Source: Pseudanabaena sp. ABRG5-3
Lineage (GTDB): Bacteria > Cyanobacteriota > Cyanobacteriia > Pseudanabaenales > Pseudanabaenaceae
Reading direction: 5' to 3'
Assembly: GCF_003967015.1 (NCBI RefSeq)
Contig: NZ_AP017560.1
Coordinates: forward strand, 1,364,001-1,428,000
DNA: 64,000 nucleotides
This document shows, one piece after another, positions 15,361 through 24,903 of this stretch; the first letter of the stretch is position 1, and the number at the start of each line of letters is the position of its first letter. Under the pieces are notes generated by a model. It was given only the letters and a program-made list of their open reading frames with translations. It was not told where the DNA came from and did no database searches. The position numbers and the translations under genes were made by a program.

Positions 15361-16056
15361 CTACCACTGAACGCGATACATCGAAAATAGTACGCCATCT
15401 TTTTTAGCAGTAATTTTGCCTCCCATCGACTGCACCAACTCGGTAAATTCGCTAAGCGGCGTGAGAAAAACTTCTGAGCCTAAATAGGTTTCTAAAATCG
15501 CCCAATTTTCAGCAAATTCTAAATCAGGGGCGATCGCATCAAAAATCAATATGCCATTGGGCTTTAATACCCTTTTTGCCTCGCGCAAAACCAATTTCCA
15601 ATATTTCAGAGGGTAATAGCAGCTAAAGCCCGTCGCAATTACGCGATCGAAAGTAGCATTTTCATAATTTAATTTGTGGGCGGCTCCATGCTGCACGCCT
15701 TTAAATAATTTCGAGTTAAGCTGTGAACCCCTAGAATTGAGGGCATCCTTTGCCACAAAGCTAACTTCTTGCCCATAAAAATATACTTCCCAATTCCGCC
15801 AAGGATAAATTAAAAAGCTCACCCCACAGCCAATATCTAAACACCGTTGATTTTTTTGAAATTGTGCCAGTTCCCAAAAAGGCGAGGCAATCTTGCTCGA
15901 TAGCGTATGGCTCACCCATTCTCGAAATAGTGGCATCGACTCCACCTCTGCGGGCAAATCAAAGGCTTCATTCCGATATTCGCGATCGTAGCGCTGCTGT
16001 ACGGGGGCGATCGCCTCTGTCCATTCATCCGCCTGAGAAGTAAAAGCTTTATTCAT
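15361..16056 (-). CDS. SAM-dependent methyltransferase
   Basis: This 231-residue class I methyltransferase has the SAM-binding motif RCLDIGCGVSFLIYP, the acidic strand position YFYGQEVS, ATFDRVIATGFSCYYPL (motif II) and LREAKRVLKPNGILIFDA (motif III). The substrate is unknown. I start at the ATG 16056 because the longer frame from 16119 would overlap the upstream gene by 56 bases and adds no recognised sequence. It follows the DUF2301 gene by seven bases, so they are probably co-transcribed. Confidence 0.85.
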   Translation of the reverse strand: MNKAFTSQADEWTEAIAPVQQRYDREYRNEAFDLPAEVESMPLFREWVSHTLSSKIASPFWELAQFQKNQRCLDIGCGVSFLIYPWRNWEVYFYGQEVSFVAKDALNSRGSQLNSKLFKGVQHGAAHKLNYENATFDRVIATGFSCYYPLKYWKLVLREAKRVLKPNGILIFDAIAPDLEFAENWAILETYLGSEVFLTPLSEFTELVQSMGGKITAKKDGVLFSMYRVQW

Positions 16057-16063
16057 GTCTGTA

Positions 16064-16726
16064 TTAAGCTGCTTGTTGCTTTTGTGCTTTGAGATAAGCA
16101 AATACTGATTTATCGCCAATGTCTGAGGGGATTTCTTGGCTTAATTTACGAATCGCAAAAATCATAAATAAAACTGCCCAAGCCCCTAATAAACCTTGCT
16201 CGATCGCTATGGGCAGAAGATTCACCAAATGACCAAGAATCAGCACTGGTAATAATGGAACTAAAAACTTAGTTTCAAAGCGATTAAAACAAAAAGATTC
16301 TTTAAAGAAAATCCCAGTTAGAGACGCAAAACTAAAACCCACACCAATTAAAGCGATCGGATTCTCGTAAATTGCGATCGCCAAAGGGTCTGGGAAATAC
16401 AAAGCGATGCCGACCGAAGCGATCGCGCCAATCGCCCAAAATAGCTGCAACACCCGATGCAGTAATTCTAGGTAAATATGAATCGTCCAAAGTGCGACAC
16501 CTAAACCTAGCGAAAATCCCCAATATAGCCAAGTTAACCAATTTAGGATTTGAGGATTATTGGGCTGTAGTAGCACTAACAGCGATCCTACGCTAAAACA
16601 TAGTGCCGCGATCGCCAAGGCACTGCGATAGACAATTACGCTAAGGCGATCACTCTCGGTAATCGTAAACTCACCAAACTGACCTTGATAAACTTCAGAT
16701 GTAATTTCCACAAATTTCTCCGTCAA
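16064..16726 (-). CDS. DUF2301 integral membrane protein
   Basis: This 220-residue protein has a short cytoplasmic start (GQFGEFTITESDRLSV) then six or seven hydrophobic segments. The segments LNWLTWLYWGFSLGLG and GIFFKESFCFNRFETKFL match the DUF2301 family found in cyanobacteria and plastid-bearing plants, whose role is unknown. It is the first gene of a likely two-gene unit with the methyltransferase. Confidence 0.8.
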   Translation of the reverse strand: MTEKFVEITSEVYQGQFGEFTITESDRLSVIVYRSALAIAALCFSVGSLLVLLQPNNPQILNWLTWLYWGFSLGLGVALWTIHIYLELLHRVLQLFWAIGAIASVGIALYFPDPLAIAIYENPIALIGVGFSFASLTGIFFKESFCFNRFETKFLVPLLPVLILGHLVNLLPIAIEQGLLGAWAVLFMIFAIRKLSQEIPSDIGDKSVFAYLKAQKQQAA

Positions 16727-16742
16727 TGGCTATTACTAAAAG

Positions 16743-16828
16743 TATAGCTGTCGCCGTTTGTGTTAGAAAAAAATCAAAACTCCAGAAGAGTTTGGCGGAG
16801 CGCCGCCAAACTCTTCTGGAGTTTTATT
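16743..16828. repeat. Variable-hairpin repeat, family B, copy 1
   Basis: The flank TATAGCTGTCGCCGTTTGTG precedes a 23-bp perfect stem (16776-16825; AAAACTCCAGAAGAGTTTGG with its complement, apex GGCGG/CCGCC). Copy 2 at 26472-26575 has the same flank and a different stem. It occupies the divergent promoter region between DUF2301 and the lipoprotein gene, so it is not a terminator here. Confidence 0.75.
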
Positions 16829-16959
16829 GGTAAAACTTAATGTTATCTCTTGTTAATGATTGCCAAAATGACCATAATGCTTTACTATCTTGCAGTCAAA
16901 ATCGACAACATCGGATGACGCTGTACCGAAAAACAAGTAGGCAGCAGAGGAACTTTTTT

Positions 16960-17808
16960 ATGCGTATCTATTACCTAGCTGGCGTGATTCTTAGCATTAC
17001 TACAATCCTTAGTGCTTGCGGTGAGGGTACACCCGTCGAATGTACGATCAGCACAGCAAGAGAACTCAGGCAAGGTGTTACCAAAACAGGAAAATTTGCT
17101 CCAGGCACAGATTGCGAAGCTATGAGAAAGCTTGCAGAAGAAGGTAAGCCATTGCCCACAATTGCTGAGGCAACCACCACAAATACTGCCCCAAAAGCAG
17201 CAGCAACTCCAGCTCAAGAATCTTTTAAAACGCCCTTTGTGGCTGGTCAAAAAACGCAAGAGTTAATTGCTACTACTGATAAGCAGGCTCGAGTGCAAGA
17301 GTTAGAAAAAAAAGTCAATTCTGACTCTAAACAAGCCCGTGATCCCTTTACTAGTACAATCATCAATCCTGTACCAAAATTAGAGGAACTATTAGCCAAG
17401 CCCAAAGAGCAGCCAAAGCTCAGAGCTGCTGTGGTTGTCAGAACGTCTAATGTGATTAAAAAAGTTGTTATTCCTCCTGACACCAAGGCTGCGGAAGGTA
17501 CTTTAGTTACAGGTACAGTTGAGGTTGGAGGTACAATCTATGCGATCATTCAAGCGCCCGATGAGGCAACTGCACGCAATGTGAGAGCTGGTCAGTTTAT
17601 TTCCAAAGGGAAAGTACTAGTTAAACGTATTGACACTAATGCTGAACCACCAATAGTTGTCTTGCAACAAAATGGAGTGGAGGTTTTACGCCCTGTGGGA
17701 GCGCCCGTAGTTGCCTCTACAGATAATAGTCAAAACAGCCAAGAAGCTACTTCCCCAAATACTCAACCTACTCCTATTTCTATACCAGCATTAACCCCTC
17801 CTCGATAG
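16960..17808 (+). CDS. Putative lipoprotein with a PilP-like C-terminal part
   Basis: This 282-residue protein starts MRIYYLAGVILSITTILSAC, a lipoprotein signal with lipobox LSAC, so it is probably membrane-anchored outside. AGAGGA lies about eight bases before this ATG; a longer frame from 16840 has no such support. The middle is low-complexity (Ala/Thr/Pro). Residues about 175-255 form short strands (VTGTVEVGGTIYAIIQAP, VRAGQFISKGKVLVKRID, PIVVLQQNGVEVLRPV) that recall PilP-type pilus lipoproteins, but this is a weak resemblance. The gene is monocistronic and ends at a bidirectional terminator. Confidence 0.6.
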   Translation: MRIYYLAGVILSITTILSACGEGTPVECTISTARELRQGVTKTGKFAPGTDCEAMRKLAEEGKPLPTIAEATTTNTAPKAAATPAQESFKTPFVAGQKTQELIATTDKQARVQELEKKVNSDSKQARDPFTSTIINPVPKLEELLAKPKEQPKLRAAVVVRTSNVIKKVVIPPDTKAAEGTLVTGTVEVGGTIYAIIQAPDEATARNVRAGQFISKGKVLVKRIDTNAEPPIVVLQQNGVEVLRPVGAPVVASTDNSQNSQEATSPNTQPTPISIPALTPPR

Positions 17809-17809
17809 T

Positions 17810-17862
17810 CCAAGCAAAAACAAAAAAGCCTCGCATAGCGAGGCTTTTTTGTTTTTGCTTGG
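17810..17862. terminator. Bidirectional terminator between lipoprotein gene and infC
   Basis: A perfect 25-bp stem (CCAAGCAAAAACAAAAAAGC... with its complement) and ATA loop, with A- and T-tracts in the arms. It serves two convergent genes ending at 17808 and 17869. Confidence 0.85.
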
Positions 17863-17868
17863 AAGAGA

Positions 17869-18393
17869 TTATTTCTTGGGAGCCATCAACATGGTGATAT
17901 TTCTACCTTCGCGCTTTGGATATTGTTGAATCTCAGCAACTGCTTCCAGATCACTTGCCATGCGATTAAGTAGAACTTCAGCAAGATCAACGTGCTGGAT
18001 CTCGCGCCCACGGAACATTACAGTTGCCTTAACCTTGTCTCCTTCTTTTAAGAAGCGCTCCGCATGGTTAATTCGCACTTTATAGTCATGCTCTTCGATC
18101 TTGTAGCGCATCTTTACTTCCTTAACATCAGAAGTATGTTGCTTTTTCCGAGCTTCCCTTGCCTTCTTTTCTTGCTCAAACTTGAATTTGCCATAGTCCA
18201 TGATCCGACAAACAGGAGGATCGGCTTTGTCGCTGACTAATACAAGATCTAGCTCTTTTTCTTCAGCCATTTTCAAGGCTTCTTTTGGGGTTAGGATGCC
18301 GAGCTGCTCCCCCTCCATATCAATGACTCGAATTTTTGGATATCTGATGCGTTCGTTGATTTGGGGGAGGTCTTTAATTGGCTTTTTAGTCAT
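17869..18393 (-). CDS. infC: Translation initiation factor IF-3
   Basis: IF-3 binds the 30S subunit and checks initiator tRNA and start codon. The 174 residues cover both domains: [20 protein letters not shown] at the start, [20 protein letters not shown] in the linker, and [16 protein letters not shown] near the end. It begins with ATG rather than the AUU of E. coli infC. No rpmI or rplT gene follows; the next gene downstream is convergent. Confidence 0.96.
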   Translation of the reverse strand: MTKKPIKDLPQINERIRYPKIRVIDMEGEQLGILTPKEALKMAEEKELDLVLVSDKADPPVCRIMDYGKFKFEQEKKAREARKKQHTSDVKEVKMRYKIEEHDYKVRINHAERFLKEGDKVKATVMFRGREIQHVDLAEVLLNRMASDLEAVAEIQQYPKREGRNITMLMAPKK

Positions 18394-18532
18394 GAAATCT
18401 CTGTTGTCTAGACTCTTTGGGTATGGGGTTGAATTACTAATGGTTTACAAATGTATGCCTAAGCTTAGCAATATTTTTGCTTGACATAAACGTTTAAGTA
18501 TAGTACGAACTCCCCTTTAATGTGTCAAGTGA

Positions 18533-19663
18533 TTATGCCAAAATTTGACGTAAATTTTGTTTAACTAGATCACCAGTTACTTGATCGCTTAAGGTAGCAT
18601 GACCGATCGCTGTGGGCAAAATGAACCGCACCTTGCCCGCTTCAACTTTTTTATCGGTAGATAGGGACTCAATAATCGCTTCTTGATCGATATCCGCAGG
18701 TAGGGTTTGCGGTAAGCGAGTTTTGGCAATGAGATCAATCTGTTGGGCTTGGTCTTCCGCAGCCCAGAGACCGAGATCAACTGCGATCGCCCCAGCGATG
18801 AGCATCCCTAAGCCAACGGCTTCACCATGATTGTAGAGGCGATAGTTAGTGACTGATTCGATCGCATGACCAACGGTGTGACCATAGTTAAGAATGGCGC
18901 GAAGATTTCCTTCTTTCTCATCCTTGGATACTACTTCAGCCTTGGCTTTAGCACAACGATAGAGGATGGTTTGCAAAAGCTCATCGGAAATATAGCGCAA
19001 TTGATCGAGGCGATCGCATTTGGCTAATAAATCAAATAATTCCCGATCCCAGATCACACCATATTTAATCACCTCGGCCATTGCTGAGCGAAACTCGCGG
19101 GCAGGTAGGGTTTTCAAAACTTCAGGATCAATCCAAACTAAGCGGGGTTGATAGAAAGCTCCGATCAGGTTTTTGCCCTGTGGGTGATTGATCCCCGTTT
19201 TGCCACCGATCGCCGAATCCACCATTGCCAAAAGGGTGGTCGGTACTTGCACTAGATCGATGCCACGCAACCAAGTTGCCGCCGCATAGCCTGACATATC
19301 ACCAATTACACCACCACCAAGGGCAACAATTGCCGATGAACGTTCTAAGCGATGCTCAAGAGCCGCATCATAAATCTTCTGGAGCGAGTTGGCAGTTTTA
19401 AATCGTTCACCTGCGGGAAGAATCAGATGAGCAACGTCAAAACCTGCATTACTTAAAGAATTATGTACAGTTTCCCCATAATGCTTATAAATGACAGGAT
19501 TTGAGACAATTAGAATTTTTTTGCTTTTTTTGCCTAAGCCAATTTCTACTAATTTCGCACCCAAATTTTTGAGGCTATGGGCGGCGATCGCAATGTCATA
19601 ACTGCGATTAGGTTGATTATCGCTACTAAGTGCAACGGTAACTGTTGCGGAATTTTCGGACAT
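18533..19663 (-). CDS. aroB: 3-dehydroquinate synthase
   Basis: This shikimate-pathway enzyme closes DAHP to 3-dehydroquinate using NAD and a divalent metal. The 376 residues include the NAD-binding [39 protein letters not shown], the metal ligands in [11 protein letters not shown] and [11 protein letters not shown]. It lies about 90 bases downstream of holA on the same strand and may be co-transcribed. Confidence 0.96.
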   Translation of the reverse strand: MSENSATVTVALSSDNQPNRSYDIAIAAHSLKNLGAKLVEIGLGKKSKKILIVSNPVIYKHYGETVHNSLSNAGFDVAHLILPAGERFKTANSLQKIYDAALEHRLERSSAIVALGGGVIGDMSGYAAATWLRGIDLVQVPTTLLAMVDSAIGGKTGINHPQGKNLIGAFYQPRLVWIDPEVLKTLPAREFRSAMAEVIKYGVIWDRELFDLLAKCDRLDQLRYISDELLQTILYRCAKAKAEVVSKDEKEGNLRAILNYGHTVGHAIESVTNYRLYNHGEAVGLGMLIAGAIAVDLGLWAAEDQAQQIDLIAKTRLPQTLPADIDQEAIIESLSTDKKVEAGKVRFILPTAIGHATLSDQVTGDLVKQNLRQILA

Positions 19664-19755
19664 ATTTCTAAGTAAATGATCTAATTCTCATCGTAGCAGC
19701 GATCCTGTTTCTCAATCTCTCTCAAGGAAAAAAGTATCACGAAGTAATACTTTTT

Positions 19756-20739
19756 CTATTTAGCTATCGCCTGACATAACTCAATGATGGCAGTTTGGAG
19801 AGTCGCAGTTTCATCTTTACCATGCTTAAGATCGGCTTCTAAGCGCAACAAAATACTTAGCGATCGCATTAACTTTTGACTATTCAACCCCTGTACCTCT
19901 TGCTTTAAAAAATAAACTCGTTTAGGATTACCAATTTCCGCCGCCTCCGCGATCGCCTTGTCATCGCGTTCACCCGACTCCTGCATGAGCTTAATCCAGA
20001 GCCATGTGCGAAACTGTCCCACTAAGGTTGCACAAATTCGCAAACCAACTTCATTATTTCGGAGTAATTCAGCAATTAAAGTAAGGGCTTGACTCACATT
20101 TGCTGAGCGAATCGCACTCGCTAATTGCAAGCTGTTATGAGCAGATGCTTGAACAAGTGGTGCAATTTCTTTAGCAGTTAGAGGTTTGTTGTTGCCATGA
20201 TGAGATAGTTGCAATTTTTGCAATTCCATTGTCAAGCGACGGGTATCATTGCCAATCGCATCAACTAGCAAATCAACCCCATCTGAGGACAATTTCAAGT
20301 CAATTTCTGTCGCTGCTTGCTTAACTAATTGAGCGATCGCGTCAGTTTTCCAAGGCGGTATTAACGAAAACTCTAATATTTGGGCATACTTCTGCAATAA
20401 CTTCGTAGATTTGGCTCTCCCGTCAGGCTTGTTGGATGCGGTAAACAAGATATAGGAGTCTACAGGTAAATGATTAAAAGTGCGTTCTAGCTCTGCTAGC
20501 AATGGTTCTGAACATCGTTGGGCGATCGCTGTATCCGCTAGCCAAGTCAATCGGTTCCCCATTCCAAAGGGTGCAGTCGCCGCTTGGTTTAGCCCATCCA
20601 TTACCTCCAGATCAGCCGTAGCATGGATTTTGACATAATTAAAATCTCGCCACATCGGATCGACATAGGTATCAATTAGCTTTTTGACTGCTTGAGAAAT
20701 TTGGTAGTCGTCATCGCCCCAATAAAAGTAGACAGGCAT
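19756..20739 (-). CDS. holA: DNA polymerase III subunit delta
   Basis: This is the clamp-loader subunit that opens the sliding clamp. The 327-residue sequence starts MPVYFYWGDDDYQISQAVKK and contains NRLTWLADTAIAQ, DSYILFTASNKPDGRAKSTK, VDAIGNDTRRLTMELQKL and the C-terminal oligomerisation part, matching HolA of cyanobacteria. It is divergent from the sugar transferase gene with only about 40 bases between starts. Confidence 0.92.
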   Translation of the reverse strand: MPVYFYWGDDDYQISQAVKKLIDTYVDPMWRDFNYVKIHATADLEVMDGLNQAATAPFGMGNRLTWLADTAIAQRCSEPLLAELERTFNHLPVDSYILFTASNKPDGRAKSTKLLQKYAQILEFSLIPPWKTDAIAQLVKQAATEIDLKLSSDGVDLLVDAIGNDTRRLTMELQKLQLSHHGNNKPLTAKEIAPLVQASAHNSLQLASAIRSANVSQALTLIAELLRNNEVGLRICATLVGQFRTWLWIKLMQESGERDDKAIAEAAEIGNPKRVYFLKQEVQGLNSQKLMRSLSILLRLEADLKHGKDETATLQTAIIELCQAIAK

Positions 20740-20780
20740 TGTATGATTAGTTCAACTATGTGGTGTGGTGTAGAGATTTG

Positions 20781-21485
20781 ATGATTACTAGAAGCAACGA
20801 AAATAGTCAAGCGAGCCTCAGAACAAAGAAAACAGTTACGAGATCAGTCACAAATCGCACAGATCATTATGCAACTTGGGGAAAAAGAATCTTTGATATT
20901 GTATTTGCATCAATCGTTCTAACTGTGTTTTCGCCACTTTATTTAGCGATCGCGATCTTAGTTTTCATCAGTTCTCGCGGCTCTGTTTTGTATATCCATC
21001 CTAGAGTGGGTTTACATGGTCAAGAATTTAAGTGCATTAAGTTTAGAACTATGATTAATGGCGCAGACCAAGTGCTAGAAAATTACTTAAATTCCTGTCC
21101 AATCAGTCGTGCTGAATATGAGGCATCCTTTAAACTCAAACATGATCCTCGAATTACCAAGATTGGTAAATTTTTGAGGACAACAAGCCTAGACGAATTA
21201 CCCCAATTTTGGAATGTTCTAGTTGGCGATATGAGTGTGGTTGGACCCAGACCATTAGTTAGAGCTGAACTGATTAAATATGGTTCATCAATTGATAAAG
21301 TACTCAGTGTCCGTCCCGGAATTGCAGGACTATGGCAAGTTTCAGGACGCAATGATATTCCATATTCCCGACGCATACAAATTGATGCTAGTTATGTACG
21401 GCTGATGAGTTTCTGGCTAGATGTCAAATTGATTTTTAAAACGATTTTAGTTGTGATTTTTCCTAAAGGAAACGGTGCATACTAA
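20781..21485 (+). CDS. Undecaprenyl-phosphate sugar phosphotransferase (WcaJ/ExoY type)
   Basis: This 234-residue membrane enzyme would transfer a sugar-1-phosphate to undecaprenyl phosphate to start exopolysaccharide or O-antigen units. It has one N-terminal hydrophobic segment (IVFASIVLTVFSPLYLAIAI), then GQEFKCIKFRTM, RTTSLDELPQFWNVLVGDMS, VGPRPL and RPGIAGLWQVSGRN, the full catalytic core. I use the ATG at 20781; the frame from 20760 starts with GTG and adds seven residues. The glycosyltransferases at 31-34 kb are not adjacent. Confidence 0.92.
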   Translation: MITRSNENSQASLRTKKTVTRSVTNRTDHYATWGKRIFDIVFASIVLTVFSPLYLAIAILVFISSRGSVLYIHPRVGLHGQEFKCIKFRTMINGADQVLENYLNSCPISRAEYEASFKLKHDPRITKIGKFLRTTSLDELPQFWNVLVGDMSVVGPRPLVRAELIKYGSSIDKVLSVRPGIAGLWQVSGRNDIPYSRRIQIDASYVRLMSFWLDVKLIFKTILVVIFPKGNGAY

Positions 21486-21494
21486 AAGAAAGAA

Positions 21495-21532
21495 AAGAAA
21501 GAGGGAGTGCTAAACATTTCCTCTTTCTTGTT
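21495..21532. terminator. Imperfect hairpin between sugar transferase and RTX genes
   Basis: AAAGAAAGAGGGA faces TTTCCTCTTTCTT across a short loop, between two convergent genes ending at 21485 and 21540. Confidence 0.55.
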
Positions 21533-21539
21533 TGAGAAT

Positions 21540-22751
21540 TCAAACATAGTTAAATTGATTAGTATTAGTCAAACTAAGTGCTGTTGGGGCAACGTTTTGG
21601 ACGACTCCAATTAATTCGTTATGAGTCGGCATCATGCCCATACCTGTGGCAAGTCTCGCATAGATGCCAGTGCCAGAGATGCCGTTGCTGCTATAACTTA
21701 TGAGACTATAGTTACTGCTTGCTCCTTTGAGTTCAATTTTATCGCCAGAGTTAAAGTCAGTAATTTTGGCAAATCCTTCAATGGCTCCTGAAGCACGCAT
21801 ATAACCATCATTGTAATAGATTGCATTGGTATCTCCCAAAACAAAGACATCATTTCCGCCATTGCCAGTGAGGGTATCAACTTCAGCAAATCCACGGTTG
21901 AGTCCAATTATATCCACACCCGTCAAGCGGTTATTGCCACCACTACCTACAAGAAGGTCACTGCCAAAACCGCCAACGAGGATATCGGGAGTTAACTGAG
22001 TATTACTGCCAGCATAGATTTCGTCATTGCCTGCACCACCAAAAATTTGATCAGTACCACTGCCGCCTTGCAGATTATCGTTGCCTGAGCTACCTTTAAT
22101 CGTGTCATTGCCGTCACTGCCAAATAGAGTAACTCTTGCTCCAGCCAAGCCTCCTCCTGTAAAAGCACTGGCATCTAAAATGTCATTGCCACCACCACCA
22201 ATGATAAATGCAGCCTCAATACTGGTGAGTGTGTCGGTTTCTTGATAGATAGAAACAAGCTGACTGTTGGTTAAGGTGAAGCTACCACCGCTAGCATATA
22301 ACGTGTCATAGCCACTGCCTCCGTCAATAATGTCATTGCCGCGACCTCCAGTAAGACTGTCATTACCTTCATCGCCATATAGCTCATCATTACCAGTACC
22401 ACCATTTAGAGAATCATCGCCAATGCCACCAACTAAGACATCATGTCCTCCTTCACCAAAGAGATAGTCATTGCCTGCACCACCATATAGTAGGTCTTTA
22501 GCTTGATTTATCGAATCTTCAGTCTCATTACCACCGTAGATGACATCATCACCATCTTCGCCATAAATTCTGTCTGCCTTTCCAGAAATAGGTGATAAAC
22601 CTGTTATAGAATCACGTCCATCACCCCAAATAATATCGTTGCCTGCTCCAGCACGAATGTCATCTATATCCAAGGAGCCAAAGATATCGTCATCCAGACT
22701 AGTTCCTTGAATAAAGCCATTACCAAAAATTGGATTAGGATTTTTTGCCAT
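21540..22751 (-). CDS. RTX-type calcium-binding repeat protein
   Basis: This 403-residue protein consists largely of glycine/aspartate nonapeptides (GGAGNDYLFGEGGHDVLVGG, GGTGNDELYGDEGNDSLTGG, LTGNGGNDVFVLGD) that bind Ca2+ as a beta roll. It lacks an N-terminal signal peptide, and proteins of this kind are usually exported by a type I secretion system through the C-terminus; no such transporter is in the window. No enzymatic domain is evident. It may be an S-layer-like or surface protein. Two degenerate stretches (residues about 150-200 and 320-403) lack the repeat. Confidence 0.88.
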   Translation of the reverse strand: MAKNPNPIFGNGFIQGTSLDDDIFGSLDIDDIRAGAGNDIIWGDGRDSITGLSPISGKADRIYGEDGDDVIYGGNETEDSINQAKDLLYGGAGNDYLFGEGGHDVLVGGIGDDSLNGGTGNDELYGDEGNDSLTGGRGNDIIDGGSGYDTLYASGGSFTLTNSQLVSIYQETDTLTSIEAAFIIGGGGNDILDASAFTGGGLAGARVTLFGSDGNDTIKGSSGNDNLQGGSGTDQIFGGAGNDEIYAGSNTQLTPDILVGGFGSDLLVGSGGNNRLTGVDIIGLNRGFAEVDTLTGNGGNDVFVLGDTNAIYYNDGYMRASGAIEGFAKITDFNSGDKIELKGASSNYSLISYSSNGISGTGIYARLATGMGMMPTHNELIGVVQNVAPTALSLTNTNQFNYV

Positions 22752-22873
22752 TTTTTTACCTAATTAGTTTTGCTAAATTGTTGAATAAGTTTGCTAATTG
22801 AATCTTAGTAGTTGAAAAATTTGCTTCAGCTCTCGTTACCATTTTTGTAACTAAGTCATATTTCTCTTCTACA

Positions 22874-22918
22874 AACAAATAAAAAAGGCGGCGCATCGCG
22901 CCGCCTTTTTTATTTGTT
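22874..22918 (-). terminator. Perfect hairpin overlapping a stop codon
   Basis: A 21-bp perfect stem (AACAAATAAAAAAGGCGGCG...) with ATC loop. Its outer end covers the TAA of the membrane-protein gene at 22917-22919. The apex GGCGGCGC-GCGCCGCC recurs in several hairpins in the window. Confidence 0.8.
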
Positions 22919-23852
22919 AACCTCGACGGCTTCGTCCTGTTGGGCGTGAGGATAAATCAAATTCTAAAGCGGCTGCCATTCCCCACAGGATAAAAGCCAG
23001 AATCCAGAAGAATTCCGCAGGCTCACCACTTTGATAGGGCTTTGCTTTGCAAATATCACTGATATTGATGCTGTAGTTAAACCATAAATCACTGAAAAAC
23101 ATTGCGATCCCAGCACTACCAAGTAATCGCCAAGACTGTGCCGCTTTGCCACCCCAAAAAGCGAGCAAGAGAATGGTAGCTACAATTAAGAGCCAGATAT
23201 CGCCTAGAGCATAAACAATGTTCAGGATTTTACCTGTGTCAAGCGTAAAGCCTCCACCTGCACCAAAAGTAACATATGCCGCAAGCCCTACACCAACAAA
23301 ACCAACTGCCCCAACAACGCCCCACTGCTTGGGATAAAGATTGAGTCTCCGACCAATTACGGACATCGCCATGCCCCATGATAAGAACACATAGGTTGCT
23401 GTAAAGAAAATATCGGCGATCGAGGGAAAGGTTTTAACTAGATTTTGTGCGCCCTTAGCTCCACCTGCTATTAATCCACTTTGATATTGAAAATCTAAGT
23501 ATCCAAAAATTAAGTTGCCAATACCCCAAGATAGGATACCTAGTCCCAGTCCTAGCCAAACGTTACGACCACTAATAATTTTAGGACTACGCCAATTACG
23601 CAAACATAGTATTCCTGAAAAAGCGATCGCTACAGTTTGGAAGATATACGTTCCATAACGATACCAATTTGGTCTTACGATTAAGTCTTTAACTACTTTG
23701 TTACATTCTTCGGGCTTAATGATATGTGGTCCATCAGTAGGTGCGCTAAGAAATAGATAGAACATCAAGGCTAAGGTTGCCCATCCGATCGCTGCCCAAA
23801 TAATAGATTGTGTGGAAATCCCTGCTGGGGAAGAAGATTTGGCTCTACTCAT
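22917..23852 (-). CDS. Uncharacterised polytopic membrane protein
   Basis: This 311-residue protein has about eight membrane segments, beginning with SIIWAAIGWATLALMFYLFL and ending with FFWILAFILWGMAAALEF, a short loop containing two Cys-rich positions (EECNKVV and ISDICKAKPYQ), and a basic tail (RPTGRSRRG). I do not recognise a family with confidence; similar proteins of unknown role occur in cyanobacteria. It stands alone, with the stop inside a terminator hairpin. Confidence 0.7.
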   Translation of the reverse strand: MSRAKSSSPAGISTQSIIWAAIGWATLALMFYLFLSAPTDGPHIIKPEECNKVVKDLIVRPNWYRYGTYIFQTVAIAFSGILCLRNWRSPKIISGRNVWLGLGLGILSWGIGNLIFGYLDFQYQSGLIAGGAKGAQNLVKTFPSIADIFFTATYVFLSWGMAMSVIGRRLNLYPKQWGVVGAVGFVGVGLAAYVTFGAGGGFTLDTGKILNIVYALGDIWLLIVATILLLAFWGGKAAQSWRLLGSAGIAMFFSDLWFNYSINISDICKAKPYQSGEPAEFFWILAFILWGMAAALEFDLSSRPTGRSRRG

Positions 23853-23971
23853 GTATCTTGAACCTTGGCTACAACCATAAGAAATGCAGTATTAAAGAAC
23901 TAAAAATAACAAATAGCTACGACAAGCTATGAATTTTAAAGTAAACACAGAAATCAAGTAATTATGAATAA

Positions 23972-24628
23972 TTACTGCCAAAGTTTACCTTTGGGAGTTT
24001 TTTTCAGCCAAGCAGTTACTGAAACTGATTCGGGTAATTCGTTTAAAGCATCGATCGCACTATCAACAAAACTATCATTTCCAAAATAGGAAGAGGCAAG
24101 TCGATGTAACTCCCCTAAAAGAAGCTGCAATTTGCCTTCATCCCAGTTGGGAATTTGTACACTATTGAGTGGATTAATTGATAAAACGGCTTCCAGTGCT
24201 GAGATCGATTCACTTTGGGCAAACTTACCCTGTTGCATAAACTTGAGTAGATCTTGCTTAAATGAACCTGCTTGTCGTACGCCAAGGAGATCTTCAACTT
24301 CAAGATATACAGCTTGCAATATGAGTAAACAACCTTGGACAAGATGCGTACCCGCCGAAGAACTATCAGTGGCTACTGAGTGAATTTGGTCGAGTTTGAC
24401 CCTGCCCCAGACACTAAAGCGTTGAGGCTCTTCCAATAATACGCAAGCTTTGCCTTTGTTATCAGTTAAGTCACGCCAAAGCGCTAAAGCTTCATCTCGA
24501 TTATCGCCAAACATGTTGAGTAACCGAAATGTTTGCCCCTGATACTGCAAAATCGGTATTTGTTGATCTTTGTTTTGTGGGTTTTGGACGTTGACGATTT
24601 CAACGTCTTGGCGCTTCAGGATGAACAT
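23972..24628 (-). CDS. Conserved cyanobacterial protein (Npun_F0813-like)
   Basis: This 218-residue soluble protein starts MFILKRQDVEIVNVQN and contains PILQYQGQTFRLLNMFGDN, ALALWRDLTDNKGKACVLLE, RFSVWGRVKLDQI. I recall this N-terminal pattern from a family of uncharacterised cyanobacterial proteins named after Npun_F0813. The second half is helical with no recognised motif. No operon partner is evident. Confidence 0.7.
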   Translation of the reverse strand: MFILKRQDVEIVNVQNPQNKDQQIPILQYQGQTFRLLNMFGDNRDEALALWRDLTDNKGKACVLLEEPQRFSVWGRVKLDQIHSVATDSSSAGTHLVQGCLLILQAVYLEVEDLLGVRQAGSFKQDLLKFMQQGKFAQSESISALEAVLSINPLNSVQIPNWDEGKLQLLLGELHRLASSYFGNDSFVDSAIDALNELPESVSVTAWLKKTPKGKLWQ

Positions 24629-24903
24629 GTGTCTACTGTTGACTTAACTGATGTTACCAGTAGCAACAAAGCGTGGCTACCTAATGCCAAAGTTAATAAT
24701 AATGCCAAAATTACATTTACACCTTGAAATTTAGTTAAACCCCATAAATTAAGGTTGGTATGAAATGATATTTTCTTAACTTTAAAAAGAAAAAGTTACT
24801 GAGAAACCTTGCATTTGAAAAACAAAAGTCATGTAAATAAATCCTAGTATTTTATTGAAAGTGCCACTAGTCAAGACTTTTACCAAAATAAAGTGATGGA
24901 ATT
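24629..24903. other. Gene-free stretch
   Basis: This 275-bp region between two minus-strand genes holds the promoter region of the 24628 gene. I see no convincing hairpin, repeat or small gene in it. Confidence 0.5.

Noticed and set aside
16840-16959. Longer start for the lipoprotein gene
   Set aside because: The extra 40 residues would hide the lipobox signal; the ATG at 16960 has a good ribosome site.
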